NCBI RefSeq assembly: GCF_000245735.1
Contig: NZ_AHTH01000034.1
Coordinates: forward strand, 1-39,032
Direction: 5' to 3'
Source: Alishewanella jeotgali KCTC 22429
GTDB taxonomy: Bacteria; Pseudomonadota; Gammaproteobacteria; Enterobacterales; Alteromonadaceae
DNA: 39,032 nt
Part shown: positions 20,243-30,012 of the stretch, one piece after another
Position numbering within the stretch: the first letter of the stretch is position 1
How the letters are laid out: each line of letters begins with the position of its first letter
The notes under the pieces: generated by a model
The model's input: only the letters and a program-made list of their open reading frames with translations
The model's database searches: none
Told to the model about the DNA's origin: nothing
Made by a program: the position numbers and the translations under genes

Positions 20243-21430
20243 ATGGCTAAGGCTAAATTTGAACGCGTAAAACCGCACGTAAACGTAGGTACAATCGGCC
20301 ACGTTGACCACGGTAAAACTACACTGACAGCTGCTATCACTAACGTATTAGCTAAGCACTACGGCGGTCAGGCATTTGCTTTCGATCAAATCGACAAAGC
20401 ACCGGAAGAAAAAGCCCGTGGTATCACGATCAATACTTCACACGTAGAATACGACACACCAACGCGTCACTATGCACACGTTGACTGTCCAGGTCACGCT
20501 GACTACGTTAAGAACATGATCACTGGTGCAGCTCCAGATGGACGGCGGCTAATTCTGGTAGTAGCGGCGACAGACGGCCCAATGCCACAAACGCGTGAGC
20601 ACATCCTGTTATCACGTCAGGTAGGCGTACCGTACATCATCGTGTTCATGAACAAGTGTGACATGGTAGATGACGAAGAGCTGTTAGAGCTGGTAGAGAT
20701 GGAAGTGCGTGAGCTTCTGTCAGACTACGACTTCCCAGGTGATGACCTGCCAGTAATCCGCGGTTCAGCCTTAAAAGGTCTGGAAGGCGATGCCGAGTGG
20801 GAAAAGAAAATCCTGGAGCTGGGCGAAGCACTGGATACTTATATCCCAGAGCCAGAGCGTGCTATTGATAAGCCGTTCATCATGCCAATCGAAGACGTAT
20901 TCTCAATCGCGGGTCGTGGTACAGTAGTAACAGGCCGTGTAGAGCAAGGTATAATCAAAGTTGGTGAGACAGTAGAAATCGTCGGTATCAAAGATACAGT
21001 ATCAACGACCTGTACTGGTGTAGAGATGTTCCGTAAGCTGCTGGACGAAGGTCGTGCGGGTGAGAACATTGGTGCACTGTTACGTGGTACCAAGCGTGAA
21101 GACGTAGAGCGTGGTCAGGTACTGGCGAAGCCAGGTTCAATCAAGCCACACACTAAGTTTGAAGGTGAAGTGTACGTACTGTCAAAAGAAGAAGGTGGTC
21201 GTCACACGCCATTCTTCAAAGGCTACCGTCCACAGTTCTACTTCCGTACCACTGACGTAACAGGTGCGGTAGAGCTGCCAGAAGGCGTAGAGATGGTAAT
21301 GCCAGGTGACAACCTGAAGTTCACCGTAGAACTGATTTGCCCAATCGCGATGGACGAAGGTTTACGCTTCGCAATCCGTGAAGGTGGTCGTACAGTAGGT
21401 GCAGGCGTAGTATCTAAGATCATCGCCTAA
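20243..21430 (+). CDS. tufA: Elongation factor Tu, second copy
   Basis: This is the str-operon copy of EF-Tu. By eye it is identical in sequence to the copy at 3654-4841, including the altered PDGRRL segment at residues 98-103 (DNA 20534-20551) and the extra residue that makes it 395 long. Identity begins at the ATG and runs through the terminator; only the 5' flanks differ. Such homogenisation is typical of gene conversion between tuf paralogues. AAGAAGGG at 20228-20235 is the ribosome-binding site. An in-frame TTG at 20222 was rejected because EF-Tu starts at MAKAKFER. Confidence 0.96.
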   Translation: MAKAKFERVKPHVNVGTIGHVDHGKTTLTAAITNVLAKHYGGQAFAFDQIDKAPEEKARGITINTSHVEYDTPTRHYAHVDCPGHADYVKNMITGAAPDGRRLILVVAATDGPMPQTREHILLSRQVGVPYIIVFMNKCDMVDDEELLELVEMEVRELLSDYDFPGDDLPVIRGSALKGLEGDAEWEKKILELGEALDTYIPEPERAIDKPFIMPIEDVFSIAGRGTVVTGRVEQGIIKVGETVEIVGIKDTVSTTCTGVEMFRKLLDEGRAGENIGALLRGTKREDVERGQVLAKPGSIKPHTKFEGEVYVLSKEEGGRHTPFFKGYRPQFYFRTTDVTGAVELPEGVEMVMPGDNLKFTVELICPIAMDEGLRFAIREGGRTVGAGVVSKIIA

Positions 21431-21449
21431 GTCATACTGTTGTACAAAG

Positions 21450-21473
21450 AAGGCTCCGGAAGGGGCCTTTTTT
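21450..21473 (+). terminator. Intrinsic terminator of tufA
   Basis: Identical to the tufB terminator: an 8-bp stem, GGAA loop and six T. It ends the str operon before the acyl-CoA dehydrogenase gene. Confidence 0.9.
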
Positions 21474-21488
21474 CTGTCCGAAACATTA

Positions 21489-21526
21489 TTCAAACACTTG
21501 TTTGAAAATAAGGGCTGTGCCATAGT
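21489..21526 (+). promoter_or_regulatory. Promoter with PsrA-like palindromic operator
   Basis: TTCAAACA-CT-TGTTTGAA at 21489-21506 is a perfect 8-bp inverted repeat. It contains CAAAC-N4-GTTTG, the form described for the TetR-family fatty-acid regulator PsrA. A possible promoter overlaps it: TTGTTT (21499-21504), 16 bp, CATAGT (21521-21526). A bound repressor would cover the -35. Confidence 0.55.
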
Positions 21527-21558
21527 TCTAACTCATCGGTCCAGTTAAGGAGTAGAGC

Positions 21559-23298
21559 ATGAGTCTGTATCAGGCACCCCTCAATGATATCCAGTTTAAC
21601 CTGTTTGACGTCTGGCAATTAGATCAGTATTGGCAACAGCAGCCGCAGCTGCAGGATTTGATTGAGGCAGATACTGCCAAAGCTATTCTTGAAGAGGCCG
21701 CTAAAATTTGTGAGCAGCAACTGGCGCCCTTTAGTCAGGCCGCTGACCAGCGTGGCGCTCAGCTAACTGATGGTAAGGTTACACTACCGGAACATTATTA
21801 CAGTGCCTATCAAAGCCTGAGTGAAGGCGGCTGGACCGGTTTAAGCGGTGATCCGGAATACGGCGGCATGGGGATGCCCAAGGCCTTGTCGATGATGGTC
21901 GACGAGATGCTCTGTAGTGCTGATATTGCCTTTTCACTGTATCCGGGACTGACTGCCGGAGCCTGTGTTGCCTTGCTGCAACACGCAGATGATGCAACCA
22001 AAGCGTTGTACCTGCCAAAACTCTACAGCGGGGAATGGTCGGGTACTATGTGTCTGACCGAAGCGCACGCCGGCTCAGATCTGGGTATTATGCGTACTAC
22101 GGCCAAGCCGGCAGCGGATGGCAGCTATCAAATCAGCGGTAGCAAAATCTTTATTACCGCCGGTGAGCATGACCTTACCCGCAACATTATCCACCTGGTG
22201 CTGGCCAAATTGCCGGACGCTCCAGCAGGCAGCAAGGGTATCTCCCTATTTCTGGTGCCGAAGTTTTTACTTAACGCAAACGGAGAGCCGGCCGAGCGCA
22301 ATAACGTCAGTGTTGGCTCTATCGAACACAAAATGGGTATTAATGGCTCGGCAACCTGTGTGCTAAATTTTGATGGTGCTACCGGTTATCTGATTGGTGA
22401 GCCACACCGCGGTTTGGCCTGTATGTTTACCATGATGAACTACGAGCGTTTGTCGATGGGTAGTCAGGGATTGGGCGCTGCAGAGCGCGCTTATCAAAAT
22501 GCCTTGGCCTATGCCAAAGACCGTTTGCAGGGTAGAACCGTCGGGCGTGATCCGAACAAAGCCGACCCGATCCTTGGCCATCCTGATGTGCGGCGGATGC
22601 TGTTAAATATCAAAACCCTTAACGAAGCAGGCCGAACCTTTGCGACCTGGGTTGCCAGCTTACTGGATAAGGCAAAATATGATAATTGTAAGCTCTCGGC
22701 TGACCGTGCCAACCTACTGACGCCGATCACCAAAGCCTTTATGACGGATCGTGGTTTGGATGCCTGCGTTAACGCGCAGCAGGTATTCGGTGGTCATGGC
22801 TATATTAAAGAATGGGGTATGGAGCAGCTGGTGCGGGATGTACGGATTGCTCAGATCTATGAGGGGACAAATGGTATTCAGGCGCTGGACTTTGCCTTGC
22901 GCAAGGTGGCGGCCGACCAGGGCGGCGTGCTGCAGCAGCTATTGACAGAGATCCATACTGAGGTCAGTACAAAGCCCAATGCCGCTGCTGAACTACTGTT
23001 AACTGCCGTAGTTCAGCTACAAGATTGTGTTGCAGCTCAACTAGCGAAGGATACGACGCAACAGGCGCTGGATGCCTGTGACCTGCTGGATGCGGCAGGC
23101 TATGTGCTCTATGGCTATATGTGGTACAAGAATCTGGCAGCGCTTGATAGCGAAAAGCATAGCGCCGATTTTATTGCCGCTAAACAAGGTGCGGCACACT
23201 GGTATCTGCGTCGGGTCATGCCAAAGGCGCAGGCATTGTTTACCCAGCTGGGCGCCGATGGCAGCGCCGCGCTGCAACTGACAGACGAACAATTCTAA
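21559..23298 (+). CDS. Acyl-CoA dehydrogenase, DmdC-like large family
   Basis: This FAD enzyme introduces an alpha-beta double bond into an acyl-CoA. The 579-residue product opens with the family start YQAPLNDIQFNLFDV (extra N-terminal domain). It continues with CLTEAHAGSD (165-174), GGHGY (411-415) and IYEGTNGIQ (433-441), where Glu435 is the expected catalytic base. An additional C-terminal domain follows. This long architecture matches the 3-methylmercaptopropionyl-CoA dehydrogenase (DmdC)/FadE-like group. Annotation as DmdC would overreach because many members act on medium- or long-chain acyl-CoAs. AAGGAG precedes the ATG. It is the only metabolic gene between the str and S10 operons and probably forms its own unit. 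Confidence 0.88.
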   Translation: MSLYQAPLNDIQFNLFDVWQLDQYWQQQPQLQDLIEADTAKAILEEAAKICEQQLAPFSQAADQRGAQLTDGKVTLPEHYYSAYQSLSEGGWTGLSGDPEYGGMGMPKALSMMVDEMLCSADIAFSLYPGLTAGACVALLQHADDATKALYLPKLYSGEWSGTMCLTEAHAGSDLGIMRTTAKPAADGSYQISGSKIFITAGEHDLTRNIIHLVLAKLPDAPAGSKGISLFLVPKFLLNANGEPAERNNVSVGSIEHKMGINGSATCVLNFDGATGYLIGEPHRGLACMFTMMNYERLSMGSQGLGAAERAYQNALAYAKDRLQGRTVGRDPNKADPILGHPDVRRMLLNIKTLNEAGRTFATWVASLLDKAKYDNCKLSADRANLLTPITKAFMTDRGLDACVNAQQVFGGHGYIKEWGMEQLVRDVRIAQIYEGTNGIQALDFALRKVAADQGGVLQQLLTEIHTEVSTKPNAAAELLLTAVVQLQDCVAAQLAKDTTQQALDACDLLDAAGYVLYGYMWYKNLAALDSEKHSADFIAAKQGAAHWYLRRVMPKAQALFTQLGADGSAALQLTDEQF

Positions 23299-23339
23299 AA
23301 TGGGATTGGTATTACTGTTGATCGTTTTATAATCAATGC

Positions 23340-23367
23340 TTGCAATATCGGCTGGGGTGTATATAAT
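23340..23367 (+). promoter_or_regulatory. S10 operon promoter
   Basis: TTGCAA (23340-23345), a 16-bp spacer and TATAAT (23362-23367) are followed by the GC-rich ACGCCGCC. Arms ATCGGCTGG and CCAGTCGAT flank the -10. The predicted start near 23374 gives a leader of about 170 nt. Confidence 0.7.
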
Positions 23368-23373
23368 ACGCCG

Positions 23374-23856
<483 letters not shown>

Positions 23857-23885
23857 TCAGACAGGTTTTTAGAGAGGTTTAGGAA

Positions 23886-24524
23886 ATGGCTATCGGTCTT
23901 ATCGGTCGTAAAGTGGGTATGACTCGCGTCTTCACAGAAGATGGCGTTTCTATCCCAGTAACCGTAATCGAAGCAACACCAAACCGCGTTACTGCTGTTA
24001 AAACTGAAGAAGTTAACGGTTATAACGCGCTGCAAGTAACTACTGGTGCAGTTAAGGCAAGCCGCCTGAACAAGCCAGACGCAGGTTTCTTTGCAAAAGT
24101 CGGTGTAGAGGCGGGTCGTGGTCTGTGGGAATTCCGCCTGCAGGATAACGAAGGCGCTGACATCACTGTTGGTAGCGAGATTACTGTCGAAATTTTCGCA
24201 GAAACAAAGAAAGTAGATGTAGTAGGTACATCTAAGGGTAAGGGTTTTGCTGGTGCGATCAAGCGCTGGAACTTCCGTGCCCAGGATACGACTCACGGTA
24301 ACTCTTTGTCACACCGTGCCCCTGGTTCAATTGGTCAAAACCAATCACCAGGTAAAGTATTCAAAGGTAAGAAAATGGCTGGTCACTTAGGTAACGAGCG
24401 CGTAACTGTGCAGTCGCTGGAAGTGGTTCGTGTTGATGCAGAGCGTAACCTGCTGTTAGTAAAAGGCGCAGTGCCTGGTGCTATCGGTGGTGACGTGATC
24501 GTTAAACCAGCTGTTAAAAGCTAA
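23886..24524 (+). CDS. rplC: 50S ribosomal protein L3
   Basis: L3 is an early-assembly 23S protein whose extended loop approaches the peptidyl-transferase centre. The 212-residue product has the conserved loop [26 protein letters not shown]. That loop holds the glutamine normally methylated by PrmB. It has no insertions and the usual C-terminus [11 protein letters not shown]. It sits 18 nt before rplD. Confidence 0.97.
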   Translation: MAIGLIGRKVGMTRVFTEDGVSIPVTVIEATPNRVTAVKTEEVNGYNALQVTTGAVKASRLNKPDAGFFAKVGVEAGRGLWEFRLQDNEGADITVGSEITVEIFAETKKVDVVGTSKGKGFAGAIKRWNFRAQDTTHGNSLSHRAPGSIGQNQSPGKVFKGKKMAGHLGNERVTVQSLEVVRVDAERNLLLVKGAVPGAIGGDVIVKPAVKS

Positions 24525-24542
24525 CGTCTGAGGAGAGAAGTG

Positions 24543-25148
24543 ATGGAATTAGCATTACGAGACGCTCAAGGCGTTCTTGAAGTTTCCGAAGCTACCTTTG
24601 GACGTGAGTTTAACGAAGCTCTGGTACACCAGGTAGTCGTTGCGTATGCAGCTGGCGCCCGTCAGGGTACCCGTGCTCAACTGACCCGTTCAGAAGTACG
24701 TGGTGGCGGCAAGAAGCCATGGCGTCAAAAAGGTACTGGCCGTGCCCGTGCCGGTACAATCCGCAGCCCAATTTGGCGCAGCGGTGGTGTGACTTTTGCT
24801 GCTAAGCCGCAAGATCACAGCCAGAAAGTTAACCGTAAAATGTATCGCGGTGCAATCAAGAGCATTCTGTCTGAATTAGTTCGTCAGGACCGCTTAATTG
24901 TTGTTGAGAACTTTGGCGTTGAAACACCAAAAACCAAAGACTTAACTGCAAAACTGAAAGCGATGGATTTAAAAGACGTTCTGATCGTTACTAACGAAGT
25001 TGACGAGAATCTGTTCCTGTCTGCCCGTAACCTGTACAAGGTTGACGTGCGTGACGTACACGGTATCGATCCGGTCAGCTTAATCGCATTCGACAAAGTG
25101 TTAATGACTGCTGCTGCAGTTAAACAACTTGAGGAGCTGTTAGCATGA
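24543..25148 (+). CDS. rplD: 50S ribosomal protein L4
   Basis: L4 lines the peptide exit tunnel and, in E. coli, represses the S10 operon at transcription and translation. The 201-residue product has the tunnel-reaching loop with [22 protein letters not shown] and the globular C-terminal domain. The ATG at 24543 gives [10 protein letters not shown] as in E. coli; a GTG one codon earlier was not used. AGGAGAG is the ribosome-binding site. It overlaps rplW by 4 nt. Confidence 0.97.
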   Translation: MELALRDAQGVLEVSEATFGREFNEALVHQVVVAYAAGARQGTRAQLTRSEVRGGGKKPWRQKGTGRARAGTIRSPIWRSGGVTFAAKPQDHSQKVNRKMYRGAIKSILSELVRQDRLIVVENFGVETPKTKDLTAKLKAMDLKDVLIVTNEVDENLFLSARNLYKVDVRDVHGIDPVSLIAFDKVLMTAAAVKQLEELLA

Positions 25149-25447
25149 TCCGCGAAGAACGTTTACTGAAAGTGATTCTGGCTCCGCACGTTTCTGAAAA
25201 GAGCACTAACGCGGCAGAAAAACACAACACTATCGTTTTCAAAGTAGCTACTACCTCTACCAAAGCTGACATTAAAGCTGCCGTAGAAAAACTGTTTGAA
25301 ACAGAAGTAGTAGGTGTTCGTACTGTTAACGTTAAGGGTAAGACCAAGCGCACTGGTATGCGCATGGGCAAGCGTAGCGACTGGAAAAAGGCCTACGTCA
25401 CTCTTAAAGAAGGCAGCGAAATCGATTTTGTTGGCGGCGCTGAGTAA
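25145..25447 (+). CDS. rplW: 50S ribosomal protein L23
   Basis: L23 sits at the tunnel exit and is the docking site for trigger factor and SRP. The 100-residue product has [17 protein letters not shown] near the N-terminus and the [24 protein letters not shown] basic extension. Its ATG lies within the last codons of rplD (ATGA overlap), which points to coupled translation. Confidence 0.96.
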   Translation: MIREERLLKVILAPHVSEKSTNAAEKHNTIVFKVATTSTKADIKAAVEKLFETEVVGVRTVNVKGKTKRTGMRMGKRSDWKKAYVTLKEGSEIDFVGGAE

Positions 25448-25463
25448 GAAGAGGAGTTAGGAA

Positions 25464-26288
25464 ATGGCACTTGTTAAGTGTAAACCTACGTCACCAGGTC
25501 GTCGCCACGTATTAAAAGTGGTTAACCCTGACCTGTACAAAGGCAAGCCTTATGCACCTTTGTTAGAGAAGAACGTTAAGACTGGTGGTCGTAACAACAA
25601 CGGTCGTATCACTACCCGTCATATCGGTGGTGGTCATAAACAGCATTACCGCGTTGTTGACTTCAAACGCACTAAAGACGGTATTCCGGCTAAAGTAGAG
25701 CGTTTAGAGTACGATCCAAACCGTACCGCTAACATTGCATTAGTACTGTATGCAGACGGTGAGCGTCGTTACATCCTGGCACCGAAAGGTCTGAAAGCCG
25801 GTGATGCGGTGGTTTCTGGTGTTGATGCACCAATCAAACCAGCCAATACCTTACCACTGCGGAATATCCCGGTAGGTCAGGTAGTACATAACATCGAAAT
25901 GAAACCAGGTAAAGGCGGTCAGCTGGCTCGTTCAGCAGGCGCTTTCGCTCAGATCCTGGCCCGTGACGGTGAGTATGTAACTCTGCGTCTGCGTAGCGGC
26001 GAAGTACGTAAAGTATTAGCTGACTGCCGTGCAACCATTGGTGAAATCGGTAATGCCGAACACATGTTACGTCAGTACGGTAAAGCGGGCGCAATGCGCT
26101 GGCGCGGTATCCGTCCAACGGTACGTGGTGTGGTAATGAACCCGGTAGATCACCCGCACGGTGGTGGTGAAGGTAAAACTTCAGGTGGTCGTCACCCAGT
26201 TACACCTTGGGGCGTACCAACTAAAGGTTACAAGACTCGTTCAAACAAGCGTACTGATAAACTGATCGTACGTCGTCGTGATAAATAA
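25464..26288 (+). CDS. rplB: 50S ribosomal protein L2
   Basis: L2 is a primary 23S-binding protein near the peptidyl-transferase centre and is required for subunit association. The 274-residue product contains the RNA-binding PGRRHVLKV segment, [22 protein letters not shown] and the C-terminal [13 protein letters not shown] loop with the conserved histidine. The segment after that loop ([13 protein letters not shown]) is one residue longer than in E. coli. It lies 16 nt from each neighbour. Confidence 0.97.
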   Translation: MALVKCKPTSPGRRHVLKVVNPDLYKGKPYAPLLEKNVKTGGRNNNGRITTRHIGGGHKQHYRVVDFKRTKDGIPAKVERLEYDPNRTANIALVLYADGERRYILAPKGLKAGDAVVSGVDAPIKPANTLPLRNIPVGQVVHNIEMKPGKGGQLARSAGAFAQILARDGEYVTLRLRSGEVRKVLADCRATIGEIGNAEHMLRQYGKAGAMRWRGIRPTVRGVVMNPVDHPHGGGEGKTSGGRHPVTPWGVPTKGYKTRSNKRTDKLIVRRRDK

Positions 26289-26304
26289 TTTGTGAGGAAT
26301 TGCC

Positions 26305-26583
26305 ATGCCACGTTCTCTCAAGAAAGGTCCATTTATCGACCTTCACTTGCTGAAGAAGGTAGAGAAAGCGTTGGAAAGCGGTGACAAGAAGCCTATTAAG
26401 ACTTGGAGCCGTCGTTCAATGATCATACCTGATATGATCGGTTTGACCATCGCTGTCCATAATGGTCGTCAACATGTACCTGTGTTCGTCTCAGAAGAGA
26501 TGATCGGTCACAAGTTAGGTGAATTTGCACCTACTCGTACCTATCGTGGTCATGCCGCCGACAAAAAGGCCAAGAAGCGTTAA
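26305..26583 (+). CDS. rpsS: 30S ribosomal protein S19
   Basis: S19 is a 30S head protein next to S13 that contacts 23S rRNA bridges and the A-site tRNA. The 92-residue product is full length, with [34 protein letters not shown] and the [11 protein letters not shown] motif. It is in the S10 operon between rplB and rplV. Confidence 0.97.
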   Translation: MPRSLKKGPFIDLHLLKKVEKALESGDKKPIKTWSRRSMIIPDMIGLTIAVHNGRQHVPVFVSEEMIGHKLGEFAPTRTYRGHAADKKAKKR

Positions 26584-26593
26584 GGGGTAAATA

Positions 26594-26926
26594 ATGCAAG
26601 CATTAGCGAAACACAAATTTGCCCGTTCTTCTGCACAAAAAACTCGTCTGGTTGCTGACCAGGTGCGTGGTTTGCCAGTAGATAAGGCGCTGAACGTACT
26701 GACTTACAGCCCGAAAAAAGCTGCTGAGTTAGTTAAAAAGGTTCTTTTATCAGCCATTGCCAACGCTGAGCACAATGAAGGCGCGGACATCGACACGCTG
26801 AAAGTTAAGACCATCTTCGTTGATGAAGGTCCGTCTATGAAGCGTATCAAGCCACGTGCTAAAGGTCGTGCTGATCGTATCGTCAAGCGTACCAGCCACA
26901 TTACTGTGGTTGTAGCTGATAACTAG
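26594..26926 (+). CDS. rplV: 50S ribosomal protein L22
   Basis: L22 extends a beta-hairpin into the exit tunnel, which senses arrest peptides and affects macrolide binding. The 110-residue product has [20 protein letters not shown] at the start. The hairpin region with [18 protein letters not shown] has no deletion of the kind seen in macrolide-resistant mutants. rpsC follows after 9 nt. Confidence 0.97.
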   Translation: MQALAKHKFARSSAQKTRLVADQVRGLPVDKALNVLTYSPKKAAELVKKVLLSAIANAEHNEGADIDTLKVKTIFVDEGPSMKRIKPRAKGRADRIVKRTSHITVVVADN

Positions 26927-26935
26927 GAGTGAGAA

Positions 26936-27649
26936 ATGGGACAGAAAGTACATCCTAATGGTATTCGCCTAGGTATCACTAAGCCATGGAGCTCAACCTG
27001 GTTCGCGAATACAAAAGACTTCCCGGATTTCCTGAACGGTGACTATAAAGTTCGTCAGTACCTGACTAAAGAACTGAAAGCAGCCTCAGTAAGCCGGATC
27101 GATATCGAACGTCCTGCGAAAAGCATCCGTGTGACTATCCACACTGCTCGTCCAGGCGTGATCATCGGTAAAAAAGGTGAAGACGTTGAGAAGATCCGTA
27201 AGCAAGTAGCCGCTATCGCTGGCGTACCTGCTCAGATCAATATCTCTGAGATCCGTAAGCCAGAGCTGGACGCAAAATTAGTTGCTGATTCAATCAGCAG
27301 CCAGTTAGAGCGTCGCGTAATGTTCCGTCGTGCCATGAAGCGCGCGGTACAAAACGCTATGCGTATTGGTGCTAAGGGTATCAAGGTACAAGTAAGCGGC
27401 CGTTTAGGCGGTGCTGAAATTGCCCGTGATGAATGGTACCGCGAAGGCCGTGTGCCACTGCACACCCTGCGTGCTGACATCGACTACAATACCTCAGAAG
27501 CACTGACTACTTACGGTATCATTGGTGTGAAAGTGTGGATTTTCAAAGGCGAGATCTTAGGTGGTCTGCCTCTGCAAAATAACGCCAACAACGCCAACAA
27601 TAACAACCAGCCTAAAGCGCCGAAAAAACCGGCTCGTAAGGCTAAGTAA
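26936..27649 (+). CDS. rpsC: 30S ribosomal protein S3
   Basis: S3 forms the mRNA entry channel with S4 and S5 and contributes to helicase activity. The 237-residue product has a KH domain with [17 protein letters not shown] and the C-terminal domain up to [12 protein letters not shown]. The tail is unlike E. coli: an Asn/Ala-rich stretch (NNANNANNNN) precedes a Lys/Pro/Ala-rich end ([10 protein letters not shown]). The core is fully conventional. rplP follows after 12 nt. Confidence 0.97.
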   Translation: MGQKVHPNGIRLGITKPWSSTWFANTKDFPDFLNGDYKVRQYLTKELKAASVSRIDIERPAKSIRVTIHTARPGVIIGKKGEDVEKIRKQVAAIAGVPAQINISEIRKPELDAKLVADSISSQLERRVMFRRAMKRAVQNAMRIGAKGIKVQVSGRLGGAEIARDEWYREGRVPLHTLRADIDYNTSEALTTYGIIGVKVWIFKGEILGGLPLQNNANNANNNNQPKAPKKPARKAK

Positions 27650-27661
27650 GGGTATTGAGCG

Positions 27662-28075
27662 ATGTTGCAACCAAAACGTACAAAATTCCGGAAAGTGCAC
27701 AAAGGCCGTAATCGCGGTCTGGCCTTAGTTGGCGATAAAGTCAGCTTCGGTACCTATGCACTGAAATCTGTAGAGCGTGGTCAACTGACTTCACGTCAAA
27801 TTGAATCTGCACGTCGTGCTATGACGCGGGCTGTTAAGCGTGTTGGTAAGATCTGGATCCGTGTGTTCCCGGACAAACCAATTACTGCTAAGCCGCTGGA
27901 AGTACGTATGGGTAGTGGTAAAGGTTCTGTTGAATACTGGGTATGTCAGATTAAACCTGGCAAAGTCCTGTATGAAATGGACGGTGTGTCTGAAGAGTTA
28001 GCGCGCCACGCGTTCTCACTGGCTGCTGCTAAGCTGCCATTTAAGACAACCTTTGTAACGCGGACGGTAATGTGA
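27662..28075 (+). CDS. rplP: 50S ribosomal protein L16
   Basis: L16 helps position tRNA at the A and P sites and is needed for late 50S maturation. The 137-residue product starts [19 protein letters not shown] and includes [16 protein letters not shown], which holds the arginine hydroxylated in E. coli L16, and [11 protein letters not shown]. The stop codon TGA shares its last base with the rpmC ATG. Confidence 0.97.
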   Translation: MLQPKRTKFRKVHKGRNRGLALVGDKVSFGTYALKSVERGQLTSRQIESARRAMTRAVKRVGKIWIRVFPDKPITAKPLEVRMGSGKGSVEYWVCQIKPGKVLYEMDGVSEELARHAFSLAAAKLPFKTTFVTRTVM

Positions 28076-28266
28076 TGAAAGCCAGCGAATTGAAAACCAA
28101 AAGTGTTGAAGAGTTGAACACTGAATTGTTAGGTCTGTTACGTGAGCAGTTCAACCTGCGCATGCAAGCAGCTACTGGTCAGTTAGCTCAGACTCACTTA
28201 TTGAAGCAGGTGCGTCGTGATATCGCGCGCGTTAAGACCATCTTAACCGAGAAGGCAGGTGCGTAA
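28075..28266 (+). CDS. rpmC: 50S ribosomal protein L29
   Basis: L29 is a small helical-hairpin protein next to L23 at the tunnel exit. The 63-residue product has the family's [23 protein letters not shown] helix and a second helix with [13 protein letters not shown]. The ATG overlaps the rplP stop (TGATG), and its own TAA overlaps the rpsQ ATG (TAATG), so all three are probably coupled. A GTG one codon upstream was not chosen. Confidence 0.96.
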   Translation: MKASELKTKSVEELNTELLGLLREQFNLRMQAATGQLAQTHLLKQVRRDIARVKTILTEKAGA

Positions 28267-28523
28267 TGACTGAAACTAACACCCGTACACTGCAAGGTAA
28301 AGTGATCAGCAACAAGATGGACAAGTCTATCACTGTTGCAATCGAGCGTTCGGTGAAACACCCTATCTATGGTAAGTTCATCAAGCGTACTACCAAGCTG
28401 CACGTACATGACGAAAACAATCAGTGTAAAGAAGGCGACGTTGTCACTATTCGTGAATGCCGTCCACTTTCCAAGACTAAGTCCTGGACTCTGGTTGCTG
28501 TCGTTGAAACAGCTGCTGAGTAA
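28266..28523 (+). CDS. rpsQ: 30S ribosomal protein S17
   Basis: S17 is an OB-fold primary binder of the 16S 5' domain. The 85-residue product has [20 protein letters not shown] and the [27 protein letters not shown] core. It is the last gene of the S10 operon and is followed by a strong UUCG-loop terminator. Confidence 0.97.
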   Translation: MTETNTRTLQGKVISNKMDKSITVAIERSVKHPIYGKFIKRTTKLHVHDENNQCKEGDVVTIRECRPLSKTKSWTLVAVVETAAE

Positions 28524-28537
28524 TCCTCAGTGACTTG

Positions 28538-28570
28538 AAAACGGCTCCTTCGGGAGCCGTTTTTGTTTTT
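28538..28570 (+). terminator. Intrinsic terminator of the S10 operon
   Basis: ACGGCTCC (28541-28548) and GGAGCCGT (28553-28560) enclose a TTCG tetraloop, flanked by A and T tracts. TTTTGTTTTT follows. This is a textbook terminator with a very stable loop. Confidence 0.92.
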
Positions 28571-28654
28571 AAGACAGTCAGTTTGCTGCGGTTAAGTGGA
28601 GTCCCGGTTCGGCCGAATTGTTTTTATTTTAAACTACCACTTTTGCATAACTGC

Positions 28655-28692
28655 TGTTATAATCACGCGCCCTTCCTTTAGGGAGGGTTTTT
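28655..28692 (+). promoter_or_regulatory. spc operon promoter with terminator hairpin at its start site
   Basis: TATAAT (28658-28663) is preceded by TG one base upstream (an extended -10) and followed by the GC-rich CACGCGCC. No good -35 is seen. At the expected start, about 28670, lies CCCTTCC-TTTA-GGGAGGG (28670-28687) plus TTTTT. This intrinsic-terminator shape would fully form in read-through transcripts from the S10 operon. Confidence 0.65.
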
Positions 28693-28749
28693 ATTATCGT
28701 AAGCAGCGTAACCTGAGAAGGTTACTTAGTAGAGTAGCGGAGCACTAAG

Positions 28750-29118
28750 ATGATCCAGATGCAATCTATGCTGGAAGTCGCAGACAACAGCGGCGCGCGC
28801 AGCGTAATGTGTATTAAGGTCTTAGGTGGTTCGCATCGCCGTTATGCTGCAATTGGTGACGTCATCAAAGTTACTGTTAAGGAAGCAATTCCTCGCGGTA
28901 AAGTGAAAAAAGGTGACGTTCTGAATGCAGTGGTGGTGCGTACAGCTAAAGGCGTACGTCGTCAGGACGGGTCATTAATCCGTTTTGATCGTAATGCAGC
29001 AGTGTTGTTAAACAACAAGCTGGAACCGATCGGCACCCGTATTTTCGGGCCTGTTACACGTGAACTTCGTGGTGATAAATTCATGAAGATCGTGTCTCTG
29101 GCACCAGAAGTACTGTAA
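28750..29118 (+). CDS. rplN: 50S ribosomal protein L14
   Basis: L14 lies at the subunit interface, forms bridge B8 and is the target of the silencing factor RsfS. The 122-residue product has [21 protein letters not shown] and the C-terminal [19 protein letters not shown]. It is the first gene of the spc operon, preceded by an 80-nt leader. rplX follows after 9 nt. Confidence 0.97.
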   Translation: MIQMQSMLEVADNSGARSVMCIKVLGGSHRRYAAIGDVIKVTVKEAIPRGKVKKGDVLNAVVVRTAKGVRRQDGSLIRFDRNAAVLLNNKLEPIGTRIFGPVTRELRGDKFMKIVSLAPEVL

Positions 29119-29127
29119 GGAGTCAGC

Positions 29128-29442
29128 ATGGCTAGCAAAATCCGTCGTGATGACGAGGTAATTGTTCTTACTGGTAAGGACAAAGGTAAGCGCGGCAAAG
29201 TGACTAAAGTTTTAGTTTCTGAAAACCGTGTTTATGTTTCAGGCGTGAATCTGGTTAAAAAGCACCAGAAACCTGTTCCGGCTATTAACCAGCCAGGCGG
29301 TATCGTCGAGAAAGAAGCCTCAATTCATGTTTCAAACGTAGCGATTTTTAACCCTAAAACGGGTAAAGCTGATCGCGTAGGTTTCCGTTTTGAAGATGGC
29401 AAAAAAGTCCGTTTCTTCAAATCGAATAACGAAGTAATTTAA
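29128..29442 (+). CDS. rplX: 50S ribosomal protein L24
   Basis: L24 is an assembly initiator protein for the 50S subunit with a KOW domain. The 104-residue product has [22 protein letters not shown] (KOW) near the N-terminus and [21 protein letters not shown] downstream. It sits 19 nt before rplE. In E. coli the S8 repressor site lies around this junction; no structure was confidently identified here. Confidence 0.97.
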   Translation: MASKIRRDDEVIVLTGKDKGKRGKVTKVLVSENRVYVSGVNLVKKHQKPVPAINQPGGIVEKEASIHVSNVAIFNPKTGKADRVGFRFEDGKKVRFFKSNNEVI

Positions 29443-29461
29443 TTGCTATTGGAGTAATACG

Positions 29462-30001
29462 ATGGCGAAACTGCATGAGATTTACAAAGACACCGTAGTC
29501 CCAGAACTGATGAAACAGTTCGGCTACACCAGCGTCATGCAAGTCCCTCGGATTGAAAAAATCACACTCAACATGGGTGTGGGTGAAGCCGTAGCTGACA
29601 AAAAGATCCTTGAGAACGCGGTAGCTGATTTAACAGCTATCTCTGGCCAAAAGCCATTAGTGACCAAGGCTCGTAAGTCGGTAGCAAGCTTCAAAATCCG
29701 TCAAGGCTACCCTATTGGCGCAAAAGTGACCCTGCGCGGCGAGCGTATGTGGGATTTCTTAGAGCGTTTAGTCTCTATCGCTATCCCGCGTATCCGTGAC
29801 TTCCGTGGCGTAAGCTCGAAGTCATTCGATGGCCGTGGTAACTACAGTATGGGCGTACGTGAGCAAATCATTTTCCCTGAAATCGATTACGATAAAGTAG
29901 ATGCAGTACGTGGTTTAGATATCACTATTACTACAACTGCTCGTAGCGATGACGAGGGTCGTGCATTACTTGCCGCGTTCAACTTCCCGTTCAAGAAATA
30001 A
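29462..30001 (+). CDS. rplE: 50S ribosomal protein L5
   Basis: L5 binds 5S rRNA and forms bridge B1b with S13. The 179-residue product has the expected length. It includes [38 protein letters not shown] and the [21 protein letters not shown] segment. It is the third gene of the spc operon. Confidence 0.97.
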   Translation: MAKLHEIYKDTVVPELMKQFGYTSVMQVPRIEKITLNMGVGEAVADKKILENAVADLTAISGQKPLVTKARKSVASFKIRQGYPIGAKVTLRGERMWDFLERLVSIAIPRIRDFRGVSSKSFDGRGNYSMGVREQIIFPEIDYDKVDAVRGLDITITTTARSDDEGRALLAAFNFPFKK

Positions 30002-30012
30002 GGTGTAGGGTC

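Noticed and set aside
27580..27615. Asn-codon run in rpsC considered as a tandem repeat or CRISPR-like element
   Set aside because: It is too short and irregular, lies in frame within S3, and no spacer-repeat structure occurs anywhere in the window.
28601..28632. TTCGGCCGAA palindrome followed by a T-rich tract, considered as a second S10 terminator
   Set aside because: The palindrome has no loop, so no stable hairpin with a usable stem forms; it is probably incidental.
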